DNA of 64,000 bases from the NCBI RefSeq assembly GCF_025245835.1, contig NZ_JAOBWS010000007.1, forward strand, positions 124,001 through 188,000, read 5' to 3'. Source of the DNA: Rheinheimera sp. 4Y26 (GTDB taxonomy: Bacteria; Pseudomonadota; Gammaproteobacteria; Enterobacterales; Alteromonadaceae). A program made the position numbers and the translations under genes. The notes under the pieces were generated by a model. It worked only from the letters and a program-made list of their open reading frames with translations, ran no database searches and was not told the origin of the DNA. Shown one piece after another: positions 9,135-19,910 of the stretch (positions are counted from its first letter, which is position 1; each line of letters starts with the position of its first letter).

Positions 9135-9188
9135 CGGCTTTTACCTGGACAATCTGGGTGATGTTTTACAAGGGTTACAGAGGGGGTT

Positions 9189-9303
9189 GGGTGGTAGCCT
9201 TACCAGCCACATCCCGGCACATACGTCATACGCTGCGGCTGCTTCCTTCCGGACCTGACCGGGTTCACGTACTAGTATTGCGGGAGGACCAATAAGGCCA
9301 CCA
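9189..9303 (-). ncRNA. ffs: 4.5S RNA (signal recognition particle RNA)
   Basis: Read on the minus strand this is about 115 nt and carries the invariant SRP core GGTCAGGTCCGGAAGGAAGC, the Ffh-binding hairpin, followed by GTGCCGGGATGTGGCTGG. The ends GGTGGCC and GGTTACC-like AAGGCTACCACCC pair to close the rod. The RNA joins Ffh to target nascent inner-membrane proteins. Mature ends are estimated by alignment to E. coli. Confidence 0.95.
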
Positions 9304-9382
9304 TAGTGTCGTCAGAAAAGCCCATAGGGCTTGCTGACAATGCGGGCGCATTATGCTTAAAACTTGCCGCCTGTGCAAGGCA

Positions 9383-9970
9383 TTATGCAAATTCCGGATT
9401 TTTTGCCTGCATTTGCTGAAAAAACAACCGCATCTGCGCGCAATCCTGTTCAAAACTCTCCCCCGGCAGCATCACAGGGCCAAACACCAGTTGTTTGCTG
9501 GCAAAATCCAGCCCCAACAGCTGAATAGGTACTTGCGCCTGTTTGGCAATTTGCCAGAATCCGGAGCGGTATTGGCTGACTTTACGCCGGGTGCCTTCCG
9601 GTGCCACCCCTAAAATCAGCTGTGGTTGCTGTTGAAACTCCGCCACTATTTGGGTCACCACACCATGAGCACTGTCGCGGCGCACCGGAATGCCACCCCA
9701 ACGCAATAACCAATGACGCAGTGGCCAGACAAAAATACTGTGTTTGCCTAAAAAGGAGATTTTTACACCAAGCGCCAGACTGGCCGCCATCGCCACCACA
9801 AAATCCCAGTTGGAGGTATGAGGGGCTACCGCCACCACAAACTTGGGCACTGCCGGCAGCTCCCCCCGGATTGACCAGCCGAGTTTGGTTAATAACCAGC
9901 GGCCAAAACGCTGTGCTCTGTCGCTGTGGTGACGGGGGGCCATTGCCGGCAGTTGTGGCCAGTGCTGCAT
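9383..9970 (-). CDS. PlsC-like acyltransferase family protein
   Basis: 195 residues of the glycerophosphate acyltransferase fold. The catalytic H-x4-D motif is seen in APHTSNWD. The acyl-acceptor and phosphate motif is APEGTRRK, and GGIPVRRD lies between them. Members transfer acyl groups to 1-acylglycerol-3-phosphate or other lysolipids at the inner membrane. The N-terminal RFGRWLLTKLGW stretch is amphipathic. It lies 6 bp downstream of the DUF3014 gene and is probably co-transcribed with it. The exact acceptor is unknown. Confidence 0.85.
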   Translation of the reverse strand: MQHWPQLPAMAPRHHSDRAQRFGRWLLTKLGWSIRGELPAVPKFVVAVAPHTSNWDFVVAMAASLALGVKISFLGKHSIFVWPLRHWLLRWGGIPVRRDSAHGVVTQIVAEFQQQPQLILGVAPEGTRRKVSQYRSGFWQIAKQAQVPIQLLGLDFASKQLVFGPVMLPGESFEQDCAQMRLFFQQMQAKNPEFA

Positions 9971-9976
9971 CAGTTG

Positions 9977-10864
9977 TTACCTTTTGGCAAGCAGTGGCTG
10001 ATAAGCCGCCAGCAACAGTTTTAAACGCTGCTGATTTTTCTGACCCAGCCTTATCATCTGTTTAGCGGCAAGACCCAGCTGTTCAAGCTCGGCATCAGCA
10101 AAAGAATATTGCACTGAATCCAGCACTAACATCGGGCTGTCTGCCACTTCAGGCGCTGCCAGCAACACTTTAATAGCCTGCTGCACTCTGTCGCGGAATT
10201 GTTGCTCCGGATAACCCAGTTCCTGATATGCCGACTGCATCAGCGGATACAGCTGGTTAAACAACGTAACCACCTGCTCTTTGGGTGCACTTTCCAGCAG
10301 GTCCAGATACAGGTTGTAACGGGCATAGTTGGCACTATCAAGCTGATACTGAGCACCATTTTTTACCACTTTAAAATCCTGTTTTAATCCTTTAAAAATG
10401 CCTTGTTGCGGCACCAGTTGGCCCTGGGCAATGTTGTCAACCTGCACCACAAAACGGCGGATCATTTCTTCGTTGACAAAAAGCGCGGCTAAACCTGGTT
10501 TCCAGTTCAGCTTTAATAATTCCTGTTGTACCAAAGCGTCTGACTCATCAAGTGCGGGCAATGATGGCAGCGGAACCACTTCCTGCTCGGCCGGCAAAGT
10601 TTGTCCGTCCACTCCGGCATCAGCGGCCTGAGCACTGATTTCATCCACTGGTTCTTCGGTTGCGCTTAACACATCTTCCGGCTCTTTAACCGGCGCAGGC
10701 GCGGTTTCAGCCACTGGCGGTGCAACGGCAGTCACTGGTTTTGGCGCTGGTTCCGGCTCTGGCTTTAATAAATACCAGGCGCTGGCGGCAATGATCGCCA
10801 ACAACACCACAGGAGCCAGCCAATTGTTGTTTTTTGGCTGTTGTCCGGTTTTTTGCTCGCTCAT
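9977..10864 (-). CDS. DUF3014 domain protein, membrane-anchored
   Basis: 295 residues. A short cytoplasmic start is followed by one transmembrane helix (WLAPVVLLAIIAASAWYLL, about 15-33), a Pro/Glu/Ala-rich linker to about residue 100, then the DUF3014 domain (LDESDALVQQEL, RRFVVQVDNIAQG, YNLYLDLLES, APEVADSPMLVLD). The domain should lie in the periplasm. Function unknown. The ATG at 10864 is chosen over an upstream in-frame start because GGGGGAAAT lies just before it. Confidence 0.85.
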   Translation of the reverse strand: MSEQKTGQQPKNNNWLAPVVLLAIIAASAWYLLKPEPEPAPKPVTAVAPPVAETAPAPVKEPEDVLSATEEPVDEISAQAADAGVDGQTLPAEQEVVPLPSLPALDESDALVQQELLKLNWKPGLAALFVNEEMIRRFVVQVDNIAQGQLVPQQGIFKGLKQDFKVVKNGAQYQLDSANYARYNLYLDLLESAPKEQVVTLFNQLYPLMQSAYQELGYPEQQFRDRVQQAIKVLLAAPEVADSPMLVLDSVQYSFADAELEQLGLAAKQMIRLGQKNQQRLKLLLAAYQPLLAKR

Positions 10865-11090
10865 GTTATTTCCCCCATCGCACACTAAAAAGTTGCATTG
10901 TTATCTTGTGTTTACTCTACCTGATCCACCGGGTCCTTACCACGACTCTGATAGGCTAAGTACTTGGTTGTGGTGAAAAAGACCACAAAAAGCCAGATAA
11001 ATTCACAATCAAAAGCGCGGCGTTGCTTTGTCGGATAAAGTCAGTAATAGTTAGCAAATACCCTCTTGTTGTCAGGTCTTTTTTTGCTGT

Positions 11091-12233
11091 ATGACAAACC
11101 ACAAAACCAATAAAAAAGTTGCCTTGTTACTGACAGGTGGCGGCGCCAGAGCCGCCTATCAGGTTGGTGTGCTCAAAGCCATAGCCCAGCAGTATCCACG
11201 AAATAGTAAAGTACCTTTTCAGATCGTCTGCGGCACCTCAGCCGGCGCTATTAACGGCACCGCAGTGGCCTGTTATGCCAGCTGTTTTCATTTAGGGGTG
11301 CGTAAACTGGAATGGGTGTGGAAAAACTTTCACACCAGCCATGTGTATTATTCCGATTATCTGCGTGCCACTTATCATTTGGTGCGCGGTTTTTTAAGCG
11401 CGTTTCAGGCCGATTATGCCAATCATAAACCGGTGTCTTTACTGGATAACAAACCGCTGAAATTACTGCTGAATGAACTGCTGGATTTAAAACGGCTGGA
11501 CCGCAACATTATGGGCGGTTATCTCGATAGTGTGTCTGTGACCACCAGCTGTTATAACAGCGGCGATTCAATTACCTTTTTCCAATCCAGAGATGCCGAA
11601 GAATGGCAAAGGTCGCGCCGTTGTGGTCAACGCACTTTATTGGGTATTCATCATCTGATGGCGTCAGCTGCTATTCCGCTGGTGATGCCGTCGGTGCGGA
11701 TTAACCAGCATTATTATGGCGATGGCTCGGTCAATCAGTTGTCGCCACTCAGTGCCCCTATTCATCTGGGCGCAGATAAAATTCTGATCATTGGCCTGGA
11801 ACAACCGCGTAAATACGACGCCACCCAGCAATTGCCACATCACCCGAATGTATCCACTATTGCCGGCCATTTACTGGACAGTATTTTTTCAGACACCCTG
11901 ACCGCCGATTTGGAGCGGATGGAAAGGGTGAATAAAACCATCCGCACCCTGAACGAACATCAGATCCAAAGTGAACTAAAGCCGATCCAGAGCCTGCTCA
12001 TTAATCCGTCTACCAATTTTAATCAGCTGGCCAGTGAACATTTTCTGGCTTTGCCAATGGCGGTGCGCTCGTTATTGCGCACTATCGGCATTAAACAACA
12101 TTCAGATTCGAGTCTCGCCAGTTATCTGCTCTTTGAAAAATCCTTTACCCGCCGCCTGATTGAACTGGGATATGAAGATGGCATCCGGCAAATGGATCAA
12201 ATCATGGCGCTGTTAACCCCAGAGCAGCACTAA
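11091..12233 (+). CDS. Patatin-like phospholipase
   Basis: 380 residues. The patatin signatures are complete: oxyanion-hole glycines LLTGGGARAAYQVGVLKA near residues 13-30, nucleophile elbow GTSAG, and the catalytic Asp in YGDGSVNQLSPLS. No signal peptide, so it is probably cytoplasmic or membrane-associated. Such enzymes hydrolyse acyl groups from phospholipids. It is longer than E. coli RssA, with a C-terminal extension after about residue 300 of unknown role. It follows 226 bp of gene-free sequence that holds a TTGTGGT/ACCACAA hairpin. Confidence 0.88.
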   Translation: MTNHKTNKKVALLLTGGGARAAYQVGVLKAIAQQYPRNSKVPFQIVCGTSAGAINGTAVACYASCFHLGVRKLEWVWKNFHTSHVYYSDYLRATYHLVRGFLSAFQADYANHKPVSLLDNKPLKLLLNELLDLKRLDRNIMGGYLDSVSVTTSCYNSGDSITFFQSRDAEEWQRSRRCGQRTLLGIHHLMASAAIPLVMPSVRINQHYYGDGSVNQLSPLSAPIHLGADKILIIGLEQPRKYDATQQLPHHPNVSTIAGHLLDSIFSDTLTADLERMERVNKTIRTLNEHQIQSELKPIQSLLINPSTNFNQLASEHFLALPMAVRSLLRTIGIKQHSDSSLASYLLFEKSFTRRLIELGYEDGIRQMDQIMALLTPEQH

Positions 12234-12386
12234 GCTGGCAGCAGCGGGCATAAATTTGCCGTCAAAAAGTCGTCTGTTCCCGGCAATATCCAATGTTAAA
12301 TAGCTAAGCTGCTGTATTTCATCATCATTACAGAGTGGCACAAAACCTGCTTTGCTCAGTTATCATTCGATCACAGGAGCAAGCTG

Positions 12387-13331
12387 ATGGATATGTTCAG
12401 CTTCCACGATATGTCGTTGGATCATGTGCCAAGTTATGCCGGCATTGCCAGCAAGCCCAACTGGTCTGCGCTGACCAGTACCGTTGGCCCTGGCCTGGTG
12501 GAGCAACTGCAAACCAGCCTGGATCTGGCACAACAATTACAAATTTTCTCGATGGCCGCCGGCAAAATTCTGCCGATTGCCACTTTGGAAATGCACACTG
12601 CTGTGGGGATCTTCCGCGCGCCCGGCTCTTATCCGGCCAGCCAGGAATACCGCAGTATGCTGGTGTTAAACGATCAATGCCTGGCCGAGCTGGTGTACCA
12701 AAGTGAAAGCAGCTTTAGTCCGCTGATTCAGCGGCGTTTGCTGGAGCTGGAAACCCAATGGCTATTTGCCCTGCGTAATGCGCTGGTGGTCACCCGCCTG
12801 CAACAGCTGGCGCTCAGAGACACCTTAACAGGCCTTGGTAATCGCCGGTTTTTTGACGATTCCTTTAGCAAAACTGTATTAATGGCCGAGCGCAAACAAC
12901 AAGGTTGTGCGCTGATTTTGCTGGATTTGGATAACTTTAAGCCGGTCAATGATAATCACGGTCACCATGCCGGCGATGAAGTTTTACTGGCGGTGGCCGA
13001 TGCAATGCGTAGCACACTGAGAGTGAGCGATAATTTATTCCGTTTTGGCGGTGATGAATTTGCCGTGTTATTAACAGCTGAAGATGCCCAGAGTGCCGAG
13101 CTGGTGGCGCACAGGTTAGTTAAAGCCATTAGCCAGCATCATATTTGTGAAAAATTTATGGTGTCGGCCAGTGCCGGTTTAGCGCAGCTCAATCCGGGCG
13201 AAAGCAGTAAGTTGTTGTTTGCAAGGGCAGATCAGGCGTTATATCAGGCCAAGCAAAGTGGCAAAAATGCCGTGCGTCAGGCACCTATACAAACAGCAAT
13301 CACCGAAGTGGCGGAGCTGATTAAAGCTTAA
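12387..13331 (+). CDS. GGDEF diguanylate cyclase
   Basis: 314 residues. The N-terminal 140 residues match no domain I recognise and probably sense a cytoplasmic signal; no membrane segment is seen. The C-terminal GGDEF domain (DTLTGLGNRRFF, LDLDNFKPVND, FGGDEF at 221-225) has an intact active site. An inhibitory RxxD site (Arg212-Asp215) lies five residues before it. It should make cyclic di-GMP with product inhibition. CACAGGAGC precedes the ATG. Its 3' end overlaps tilS on the other strand by 11 bp. Confidence 0.9.
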   Translation: MDMFSFHDMSLDHVPSYAGIASKPNWSALTSTVGPGLVEQLQTSLDLAQQLQIFSMAAGKILPIATLEMHTAVGIFRAPGSYPASQEYRSMLVLNDQCLAELVYQSESSFSPLIQRRLLELETQWLFALRNALVVTRLQQLALRDTLTGLGNRRFFDDSFSKTVLMAERKQQGCALILLDLDNFKPVNDNHGHHAGDEVLLAVADAMRSTLRVSDNLFRFGGDEFAVLLTAEDAQSAELVAHRLVKAISQHHICEKFMVSASAGLAQLNPGESSKLLFARADQALYQAKQSGKNAVRQAPIQTAITEVAELIKA

Positions 13332-14691
13332 CCAGCGCCGCCTGTTTGAGCAGAAGCCAGCTTTTGGCTTCTGCCGCAGCGCAACTACTGGCGTAACCCG
13401 GCACCCCTACTATTTGCTGCCCGGCAACAATGAGCGGCACAGCGCCACGTTGCCAGGGCGGCACCTGCCATAGCTGCAACCATTGTTTCAGTGGTTTGTG
13501 CATGCTTGCCCCTGCCGGCTTAAATTTTCGGCTAAAACCACCAAACTCCAGCCGGAGTGGCTCTGTGATGCCAACCGGCAGCGGCAAGCTGGCCGAAGAT
13601 AAATCTTCTGCGCTGATAGTTTCCCGCCAGCAAAAGATTCTGCCATCTTGGAGCTGAAGCTGCTGTCCGGCTTTTAGCAACAATGTTGCTGTGTCATTTT
13701 GCTGCAACTGCATCATGGCTAAATCGGCGGCAGTAAACAGATACAGCTGCTGCTGATAACGACGCAGTTCAATATCACCAAGCCGGAGCAAGGGCTTCGC
13801 ATCCGCTTTGGCCGCGATCAGATGATCCAGCAACTCAGTCAGTACAACGCTTGACGGATTTACACCAAATTGTTGTAAAAAAGCCCGCAACAACAGCTGT
13901 TGTACCGGCAACGGATGTTGTTGTAGCCCCGACAAATTCAGCTGCTGCTGTTGTTGCAGCTCTGCCAATAAAGGTTGCAGCAGATAATCATTGGCCTGCT
14001 GCATCTCACCGAGCAGCTGCATACTGCGGCTGCTGGTTTTGGCGATGGCGGGAAATCGTTGGATCAGCGCCGGCAAAACTTCTAAACGCAAGAAATTACG
14101 GTCAAAAGCCGGGTTCTGATTACTTTCATCCTGAATAAAAGGCACTGCAGCAGCCTCTGCCAGTTCTGAGAGTTCTTCACGGCTAAAATCCAGTAAAGGC
14201 CGCACTAACCAGCCAGCAGCAAAAGCTTGCTGCGCCGCAATGCCGGCAAGACCAGCTACACCACTGCCGCGTTTTAGCGCCAGCAATAAAGTTTCCAGCT
14301 GATCATCGGCATGATGGGCGGTACAAAGCGCAGTATCTGGCGTTAACACATAAGACTTCAGCACCTGATAACGGGCGCTGCGCGCTTTGGCTTCCAGATT
14401 ATCACTGCCACTGAGCTGCACTTTTTCACAGGCAAAAGGCAGCTGTAACAAGGCACACTGCGCAGCACAAAAATCAGCCCAGGCGCTGGCATTGGGACTT
14501 AAACCATGGTGCACATATACGGCTTTCAGCGCTCGGCCGGCCTGCTGTTGTTGCCAGTGTTTCAGCAGATACAACAGCAGCATCGAATCCAGACCACCAC
14601 TGAGCGCCAATACCACCTGATGACAACCAAGGGCATTGAGTTTTTGCGTGATGCGCTCGAGCATGGGTGCTGCGGTGGCGGGTAATAACAT
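13321..14691 (-). CDS. tilS: tRNA(Ile)-lysidine synthase
   Basis: 456 residues. TilS attaches lysine to C34 of tRNA-Ile(CAU), switching its codon from AUG to AUA. The N-terminal PP-loop SGGLDSMLLLYLL (about 31-43) and the HHADDQLETLLLALKRGSG motif define the adenylation domain. The TilS substrate-binding and C-terminal domains follow. The gene is Gln/Leu rich. GAAGAG lies 5 nt upstream of the chosen ATG. That start is only about 13 bp beyond the accA terminator, so tilS expression probably depends on readthrough or on a promoter inside accA. Confidence 0.94.
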   Translation of the reverse strand: MLLPATAAPMLERITQKLNALGCHQVVLALSGGLDSMLLLYLLKHWQQQQAGRALKAVYVHHGLSPNASAWADFCAAQCALLQLPFACEKVQLSGSDNLEAKARSARYQVLKSYVLTPDTALCTAHHADDQLETLLLALKRGSGVAGLAGIAAQQAFAAGWLVRPLLDFSREELSELAEAAAVPFIQDESNQNPAFDRNFLRLEVLPALIQRFPAIAKTSSRSMQLLGEMQQANDYLLQPLLAELQQQQQLNLSGLQQHPLPVQQLLLRAFLQQFGVNPSSVVLTELLDHLIAAKADAKPLLRLGDIELRRYQQQLYLFTAADLAMMQLQQNDTATLLLKAGQQLQLQDGRIFCWRETISAEDLSSASLPLPVGITEPLRLEFGGFSRKFKPAGASMHKPLKQWLQLWQVPPWQRGAVPLIVAGQQIVGVPGYASSCAAAEAKSWLLLKQAALVKL

Positions 14692-14703
14692 GGATACTCT
14701 TCA

Positions 14704-14737
14704 TATAAAAAAAGCCGCTTGAAGCGGCTTTTTATAT
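14704..14737 (-). terminator. Terminator between accA and tilS
   Basis: AAAAAAAGCCGCTT pairs with AAGCGGCTTTTT, with flanking A and T runs on both sides. It lies between the accA stop and the tilS start on the minus strand. Confidence 0.8.
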
Positions 14738-14750
14738 CACAAGCTGTGAT

Positions 14751-15707
14751 TTAGCAATAACCAAAGGCCATCAGACGTTTATAACGACGGTCAAGCAGCT
14801 CAGGCACCGACATTTTGTCGAGCTTGGCTAAATCGCGGATCAGCGCCTGTTTTAAACTGGCTGCCATCTGCTCGTGAGCACGGTGCGCGCCGCCTAATGG
14901 CTCAGCAATCACTTCGTCAATCAGACCCAGCTCTTTAATCCGGGCTGCGGTAATGCCCATGGCGTCAGCTGCCAGCGGCGCTTTTTCCGCGCTTTTCCAT
15001 AAAATGGAGGCACAACCTTCAGGTGAAATCACCGAATAAGTGCTGTATTGCAGCATGTTGACCTGATCGCCCACACCAATGGCCAGAGCACCACCTGAAC
15101 CACCTTCACCAATCACAGTACAGATCACCGGCACTTTTAAGCCGGCCATCACTTTTAAGTTACGGGCTATGGCTTCACTCTGACCACGCTCTTCAGCGCC
15201 AATACCAGGGTAAGCGCCAGGCGTGTCAATAAAAGTAATGATCGGCATATTAAAACGCTCAGCCATTTCGAACATTCTGAGCGCTTTACGATAACCTTCA
15301 GGGCGTGGCATGCCAAAGTTACGTTTGATTTTTTCGTGGGTGTCGCGGCCTTTCTGGTGACCAATCACCATCACAGTACGTTCACCTAAACGGGCAGTAC
15401 CACAGACAATAGCGGCATCATTGGCAAAAGCACGGTCGCCGGCCAGTTCGTCAAAATCAGTAAAAATATGTTTGATGTAATCCAGTGTGTAAGGACGCAT
15501 TGGATGACGGGCTAACTGCGCAACCTGCCAGGCGCCCAGTTCAGCAAAAATCTTTTTGGTCAGTGTCAGGCTTTTTTCTTTAAGCTTGTTCACTTCTTCT
15601 TCCAAGCCGAGATCAAAATCTCCGTTACGGCTGACTTTGCGCAGTTCTTCTATTTTTGCTTCAAGTTCCGCAATCGGTTGCTCAAACTCTAAATAATTCA
15701 GCATCAT
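14751..15707 (-). CDS. accA: Acetyl-CoA carboxylase carboxyltransferase subunit alpha
   Basis: 318 residues, about the length of E. coli AccA (319). It opens with [19 protein letters not shown] like other AccA proteins. It has the carboxyltransferase core ([53 protein letters not shown]). With AccD it transfers carboxyl from biotin-BCCP to acetyl-CoA, the first committed step of fatty acid synthesis. It lies 17 bp after dnaE. Two adjacent ATGs are possible starts; the outer one is given. Confidence 0.97.
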   Translation of the reverse strand: MMLNYLEFEQPIAELEAKIEELRKVSRNGDFDLGLEEEVNKLKEKSLTLTKKIFAELGAWQVAQLARHPMRPYTLDYIKHIFTDFDELAGDRAFANDAAIVCGTARLGERTVMVIGHQKGRDTHEKIKRNFGMPRPEGYRKALRMFEMAERFNMPIITFIDTPGAYPGIGAEERGQSEAIARNLKVMAGLKVPVICTVIGEGGSGGALAIGVGDQVNMLQYSTYSVISPEGCASILWKSAEKAPLAADAMGITAARIKELGLIDEVIAEPLGGAHRAHEQMAASLKQALIRDLAKLDKMSVPELLDRRYKRLMAFGYC

Positions 15708-15724
15708 CGACTGTCACTACCTAC

Positions 15725-18700
15725 CTAATTAAATTCAAGTTGTATTGTTGCTAATTGTTTTAACTGATGCAACAAAGCGTCTGTGGGCGTCACCCACCAT
15801 TCTGTGCCCAGTGTCATGGTTATTGCGCCTTCAGGCCGCTGATAACGCAATTGCACCGGTACTGTGCCGGCTTTAAATTCTGCCAGCACCTGTTGTAATC
15901 TGGTTAAATAATCCGGTCCTGTCTGCGCCGAATCTACGGTGATAAACAACGACTTCAGACATTTTTCCCTGGCCTCTGTGATCTCAACCACCTCGCGGCC
16001 GGTCATTGTAAGGCCACCGCTGAAATCATCAAAGCTGACCTGTCCGGAAATCACCAAAACCTTGTCTTTTTGCAGCAGATGCTCGAAGTTCTCGAACTGT
16101 TCGGGGAAAAAACGAACATCTAACCGCGCTGATTTGTCATCCAGCTGCACCAAAGCCCAACGCCGGCCTTTTTTGTTGATCAGTACCCGTACCGACACCA
16201 CTAAACCACAGGCTTTGACGGTTTGGTCGCGCCGGCCCGGTTGCATCTCCACTAAGCGGCAACTGGCGTAATGTGGCAATTCTGCCAGATAACGGTTAAT
16301 AGGGTGACCTGTTAAATACAAGCCAAGGGTTTCACGCTCCCCTTCCAGCCAGACTTCATCCGGCCAAATCGGCACCTGTTTAAAGGCTTTGGCCGCCATT
16401 TGTGGCTCTGGCGCCAATAAACCAAATAAATCACTTTGGCCCACAGCTTCGGCTTTGGCATGTTGTTCCGCCGCCTTCATTGCTTCTTCCAGGCTCGCCA
16501 TAGTGGCAGCTCTGTGTGGCCCGAGTTTATCCATAGCACCGGATAAAATCAGTTTTTCAATGACACGGCGATTGAGTTTTTTCAGGTCGACCTTGGCGCA
16601 AAAATCGAATAAATCAACAAAAGCGCCCTTTTGCGTGCGGGCTTCAATAATGGCTTCAATCGGGCCTTCACCCACCCCTTTAATAGCCCCAATGCCATAA
16701 ACGATATGGCCTTGTTCATTGACGGTGAACTTATATAAACCTTCGTTCACATCAGGCGGAATCAGCTTGAGCTTCATATGCTCACACTCATCCACCAGGG
16801 TGACGATTTTATCTGTGTTGTCCATATCGGCCGACATCACCGCCGCCATAAACTCGGCAGGATAATGGGCTTTCATCCATAAGGTTTGATAAGACACCAG
16901 CGCATAAGCGGCGGAGTGAGACTTGTTAAAACCATAACCTGCGAACTTCTCTACCAAATCGAAGATTTTCATCGCAAGTTCTGGGTCTACTCCGTTAGCG
17001 GCAGCTCCGTTCTGGAAGGTATCGCGCTGCTTGGCCATCTCTTCAGGTTTTTTCTTACCCATAGCACGGCGTAATAAATCGGCGCCGCCCAGTGAATAAC
17101 CGGACAGCACCTGCGCTATCTGCATTACCTGCTCCTGATACAGGATAATGCCGTAGGTCGGTTCCAGAATGGGTTTGAGCGATTCATGCTGCCAGGTAGC
17201 ATCCGGATAAGAAATGGCTTCGCGGCCGCGTTTACGGTCGATAAAGTTATCTACCATGCCCGACTGCAAAGGGCCTGGGCGGAACAGCGCCACCAAAGCT
17301 ATCATGTCTTCAAAACAGTCGGGTTGCAGACGGCGGATCAAATCTTTCATACCACGGGATTCAAGCTGGAATACCGCTGTGGTTTCCGCTTTCATCAGCA
17401 TGTCGTAACTTTTTTTATCCACCAGCGGAATTTGCGTGATATCCACCGGCGGTTTGCCTTCTTTTTGGTGCCGCTCGTTCACCATATTGACCGCCCACTG
17501 CAAAATAGTGAGGGTGCGAAGACCTAAGAAGTCGAATTTAACAAGACCTGCGTATTCAACGTCATTTTTATCAAACTGGGTAACAGGGTTATTGCCTTCG
17601 CTGTCACAATAAACAGGCGCAAAGTCGGTGATTTTAGTCGGCGCTATCACCACACCACCGGCGTGTTTACCGGCGTTTCGGGTCACGCCTTCGAGGCGGC
17701 GCGCCATATCAATTAAGTCTTTGACTTCAGAGTCGGCAGCATAAAGCTCAGGCAAGCGTGGCTCTTCAATAAAAGCCTGCTCCAGCGTCATCCCTGGCGT
17801 GGGAGGAATCAGTTTAGAAATACGGTCAACAAAACCATAAGGATGGCCCAGCACCCGGCCGACGTCACGAATAACCGCTTTGGCCGCCATGGTACCAAAG
17901 GTAATAATTTGCGACACCGCCTCGCGGCCGTACATGTCAGAAACGTGTTCAATCACCTCGTCGCGTCTGTCCATACAGAAGTCGACGTCAAAGTCGGGCA
18001 TCGACACCCGCTCCGGATTTAAGAACCGTTCAAACAGCAGGTCAAACTCAAGTGGGTCTAAGTCGGTGATTTTCAGCGCATAAGCCACCAGAGAACCGGC
18101 ACCAGAGCCCCGGCCCGGGCCCACCGGAATATCGTTATCCTTCGACCACTGAATAAACTCCATCACCACCAGGAAGTAACCAGGGAAACCCATCTGGTTA
18201 ATCACGTCGAGTTCAATTTGCAAGCGCTCGTCGTATTCACCGCGTTTTTCTGCCCTGACTTTTTCATCCGGAAACAGAATTTTTAACCGCTCTTCCAGGC
18301 CTTCACGCGATTTGAGTACCAGAAAGTCGGCATCTGTCATGCCGCCGGTGGGAAATGCCGGCAGGAAATATTCGCCTAAGCGGATAGTAACATTACAACG
18401 TTTGGCAATTTCCACTGAGTTGGCAAGGGCTTCCGGGATATCAGCAAACAGCGCCTGCATTTCTTCCACAGAGCGTAAATACTGCTGCTCACTATAATTT
18501 TTGGGCCGGCGTTTATCTTCCAGCGTATAACCATCGTGAATCGCCACCCGGATTTCATGGGCAGAAAAATCGTCCGGCGTTAAAAACACCACTTCGTTGG
18601 TGGCTACCACCGGCAGGCCGGTGTCTTCTGCCAGCGTCACCGCCTGCTGGATATAAATCTCTTCATCAACCCGGCCGGTGCGAATAAGCTCGAGGAAAAA

Positions 18701-19192
18701 CCGCTCCGGAAAATGCTGCTGATAAAAAGCCACCAGCTGCTCTGTGCTGCTTTTATTGCCTTTGATCAAAGCTTTGCCAAGCGGGCCATCTTTGCCACCT
18801 GACAGCACAATTAAGCCAGGGCTGTGCTCTATCAGCCAGTCGTGGTCAATCTGTGGTTTATCCGCCACATGACCCCGTAAATAAGCTTTGGACAACAACA
18901 TGGTCAGGTTCTGATAACCTTCGTTGTCTGCGGCCAGCACTAACAAACGACAGGCTTCGCCAGGGAACAGCGGATGCTGCACATAAAGGTCGGCACCCAC
19001 TATAGGTTTAATGCCGGCATCGTGGGCTGTACTGTAAAACCGTACTAAACCACACATATTCATCTGATCAGTCAAAGCTAAAGCCGGCATTGCCTGTTTT
19101 TTGGCAGCACCCACTATAGGTTTGATTTTACTTAAGCCGTCCACCATCGAAAAATCGCTGTGCACGCGCAGATGAATAAATCCGGGTTCCAT
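15725..19192 (-). CDS. dnaE: DNA polymerase III subunit alpha
   Basis: 1155 residues (E. coli 1160). This is the replicative polymerase subunit. Domains in order: PHP ([16 protein letters not shown]), palm and fingers with catalytic aspartates in PDFDVDFC at about 400-402, the [12 protein letters not shown] region, helix-hairpin-helix ([10 protein letters not shown]), and OB fold ([19 protein letters not shown]). The start is the ATG at 19192, one codon inside a GTG; AAGGT precedes it and the protein then aligns with E. coli DnaE. It sits in the conserved dnaE-accA order. Confidence 0.97.
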   Translation of the reverse strand: MEPGFIHLRVHSDFSMVDGLSKIKPIVGAAKKQAMPALALTDQMNMCGLVRFYSTAHDAGIKPIVGADLYVQHPLFPGEACRLLVLAADNEGYQNLTMLLSKAYLRGHVADKPQIDHDWLIEHSPGLIVLSGGKDGPLGKALIKGNKSSTEQLVAFYQQHFPERFFLELIRTGRVDEEIYIQQAVTLAEDTGLPVVATNEVVFLTPDDFSAHEIRVAIHDGYTLEDKRRPKNYSEQQYLRSVEEMQALFADIPEALANSVEIAKRCNVTIRLGEYFLPAFPTGGMTDADFLVLKSREGLEERLKILFPDEKVRAEKRGEYDERLQIELDVINQMGFPGYFLVVMEFIQWSKDNDIPVGPGRGSGAGSLVAYALKITDLDPLEFDLLFERFLNPERVSMPDFDVDFCMDRRDEVIEHVSDMYGREAVSQIITFGTMAAKAVIRDVGRVLGHPYGFVDRISKLIPPTPGMTLEQAFIEEPRLPELYAADSEVKDLIDMARRLEGVTRNAGKHAGGVVIAPTKITDFAPVYCDSEGNNPVTQFDKNDVEYAGLVKFDFLGLRTLTILQWAVNMVNERHQKEGKPPVDITQIPLVDKKSYDMLMKAETTAVFQLESRGMKDLIRRLQPDCFEDMIALVALFRPGPLQSGMVDNFIDRKRGREAISYPDATWQHESLKPILEPTYGIILYQEQVMQIAQVLSGYSLGGADLLRRAMGKKKPEEMAKQRDTFQNGAAANGVDPELAMKIFDLVEKFAGYGFNKSHSAAYALVSYQTLWMKAHYPAEFMAAVMSADMDNTDKIVTLVDECEHMKLKLIPPDVNEGLYKFTVNEQGHIVYGIGAIKGVGEGPIEAIIEARTQKGAFVDLFDFCAKVDLKKLNRRVIEKLILSGAMDKLGPHRAATMASLEEAMKAAEQHAKAEAVGQSDLFGLLAPEPQMAAKAFKQVPIWPDEVWLEGERETLGLYLTGHPINRYLAELPHYASCRLVEMQPGRRDQTVKACGLVVSVRVLINKKGRRWALVQLDDKSARLDVRFFPEQFENFEHLLQKDKVLVISGQVSFDDFSGGLTMTGREVVEITEAREKCLKSLFITVDSAQTGPDYLTRLQQVLAEFKAGTVPVQLRYQRPEGAITMTLGTEWWVTPTDALLHQLKQLATIQLEFN

Positions 19193-19280
19193 CACATTAC
19201 CTTTTCAAACTGCTTTGACGCACTTGCCAGCGCTGCACATTAAATTTCATTGAAGCCTCAGCTGTTGCGCACAAGCCACT

Positions 19281-19910
19281 TTACAGATCCGTCTCGTGCT
19301 GACGCTCAATAGCGTCGCGCACCGGTTTATAACTGCGCCGATGTTCCGCCAGAATGCCATGTTTGGCAATAGCGGCTAAATGCTCGGCCGTTGGATAACC
19401 TTTGTGGCTGGCAAAATTATATTCAGGATACAGCTGATGCAACTCTGCCATTTCGGCATCACGCGCCACCTTGGCCAGAATAGAAGCAGCACTGATTTCC
19501 GGCACTAAACTGTCGCCTTTCACCACGGCACTGCCCTGGTATTTTAAGCCATCCGGCACTCTGTTACCGTCAATCAGCACCCATTCTGGCTGAATGTGCA
19601 GACCATCCACCGCCCTTTGCATTGCCAGCATAGTGGCATGCAAAATATTCAGCTCGTCAATTTCTTCCACTTCAGCCCGGCCCAGACTCCAGCTTAAGGC
19701 TTTTTCGCGAATTTCAGCGGCCAGCAATAGCCGTTTTTTTTCACTGAGCTTTTTTGAGTCTGTTAAACCGGCAATAGGCTTGTTCGGATCCAGGATCACC
19801 GCAGCTGTCACCACAGCGCCCACCAGCGGGCCACGGCCTACTTCATCCACGCCAGCCAATAAACGGACAGCAGGTCTTTGATAATCCGGCTTTAAATTGG
19901 TGTCAGACAT
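19281..19910 (-). CDS. rnhB: Ribonuclease HII
   Basis: About 209 residues. RNase HII cuts the RNA strand of RNA-DNA hybrids and at single ribonucleotides in DNA. Catalytic motifs are [10 protein letters not shown], a conserved [21 protein letters not shown] and [11 protein letters not shown]. The start is ATG 19910, overlapping the end of lpxB by 8 bp, rather than a longer upstream frame. The lpxB-rnhB-dnaE order is conserved in gammaproteobacteria. Confidence 0.95.
   Translation of the reverse strand: MSDTNLKPDYQRPAVRLLAGVDEVGRGPLVGAVVTAAVILDPNKPIAGLTDSKKLSEKKRLLLAAEIREKALSWSLGRAEVEEIDELNILHATMLAMQRAVDGLHIQPEWVLIDGNRVPDGLKYQGSAVVKGDSLVPEISAASILAKVARDAEMAELHQLYPEYNFASHKGYPTAEHLAAIAKHGILAEHRRSYKPVRDAIERQHETDL

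Noticed and set aside
9597-10065. Plus-strand frame opposite the acyltransferase and DUF3014 genes
   Set aside because: Pro/Ala-rich antisense shadow; both minus-strand genes have recognisable families.
10961-10990. Terminator at the TTGTGGT/ACCACAA hairpin
   Set aside because: No T run on either side; kept only as a hairpin in the gap before the patatin gene.
12335-12706. 123-residue plus-strand frame at the start of the first diguanylate cyclase
   Set aside because: Out-of-frame overlap with a gene that has a strong ribosome site and conserved domain.
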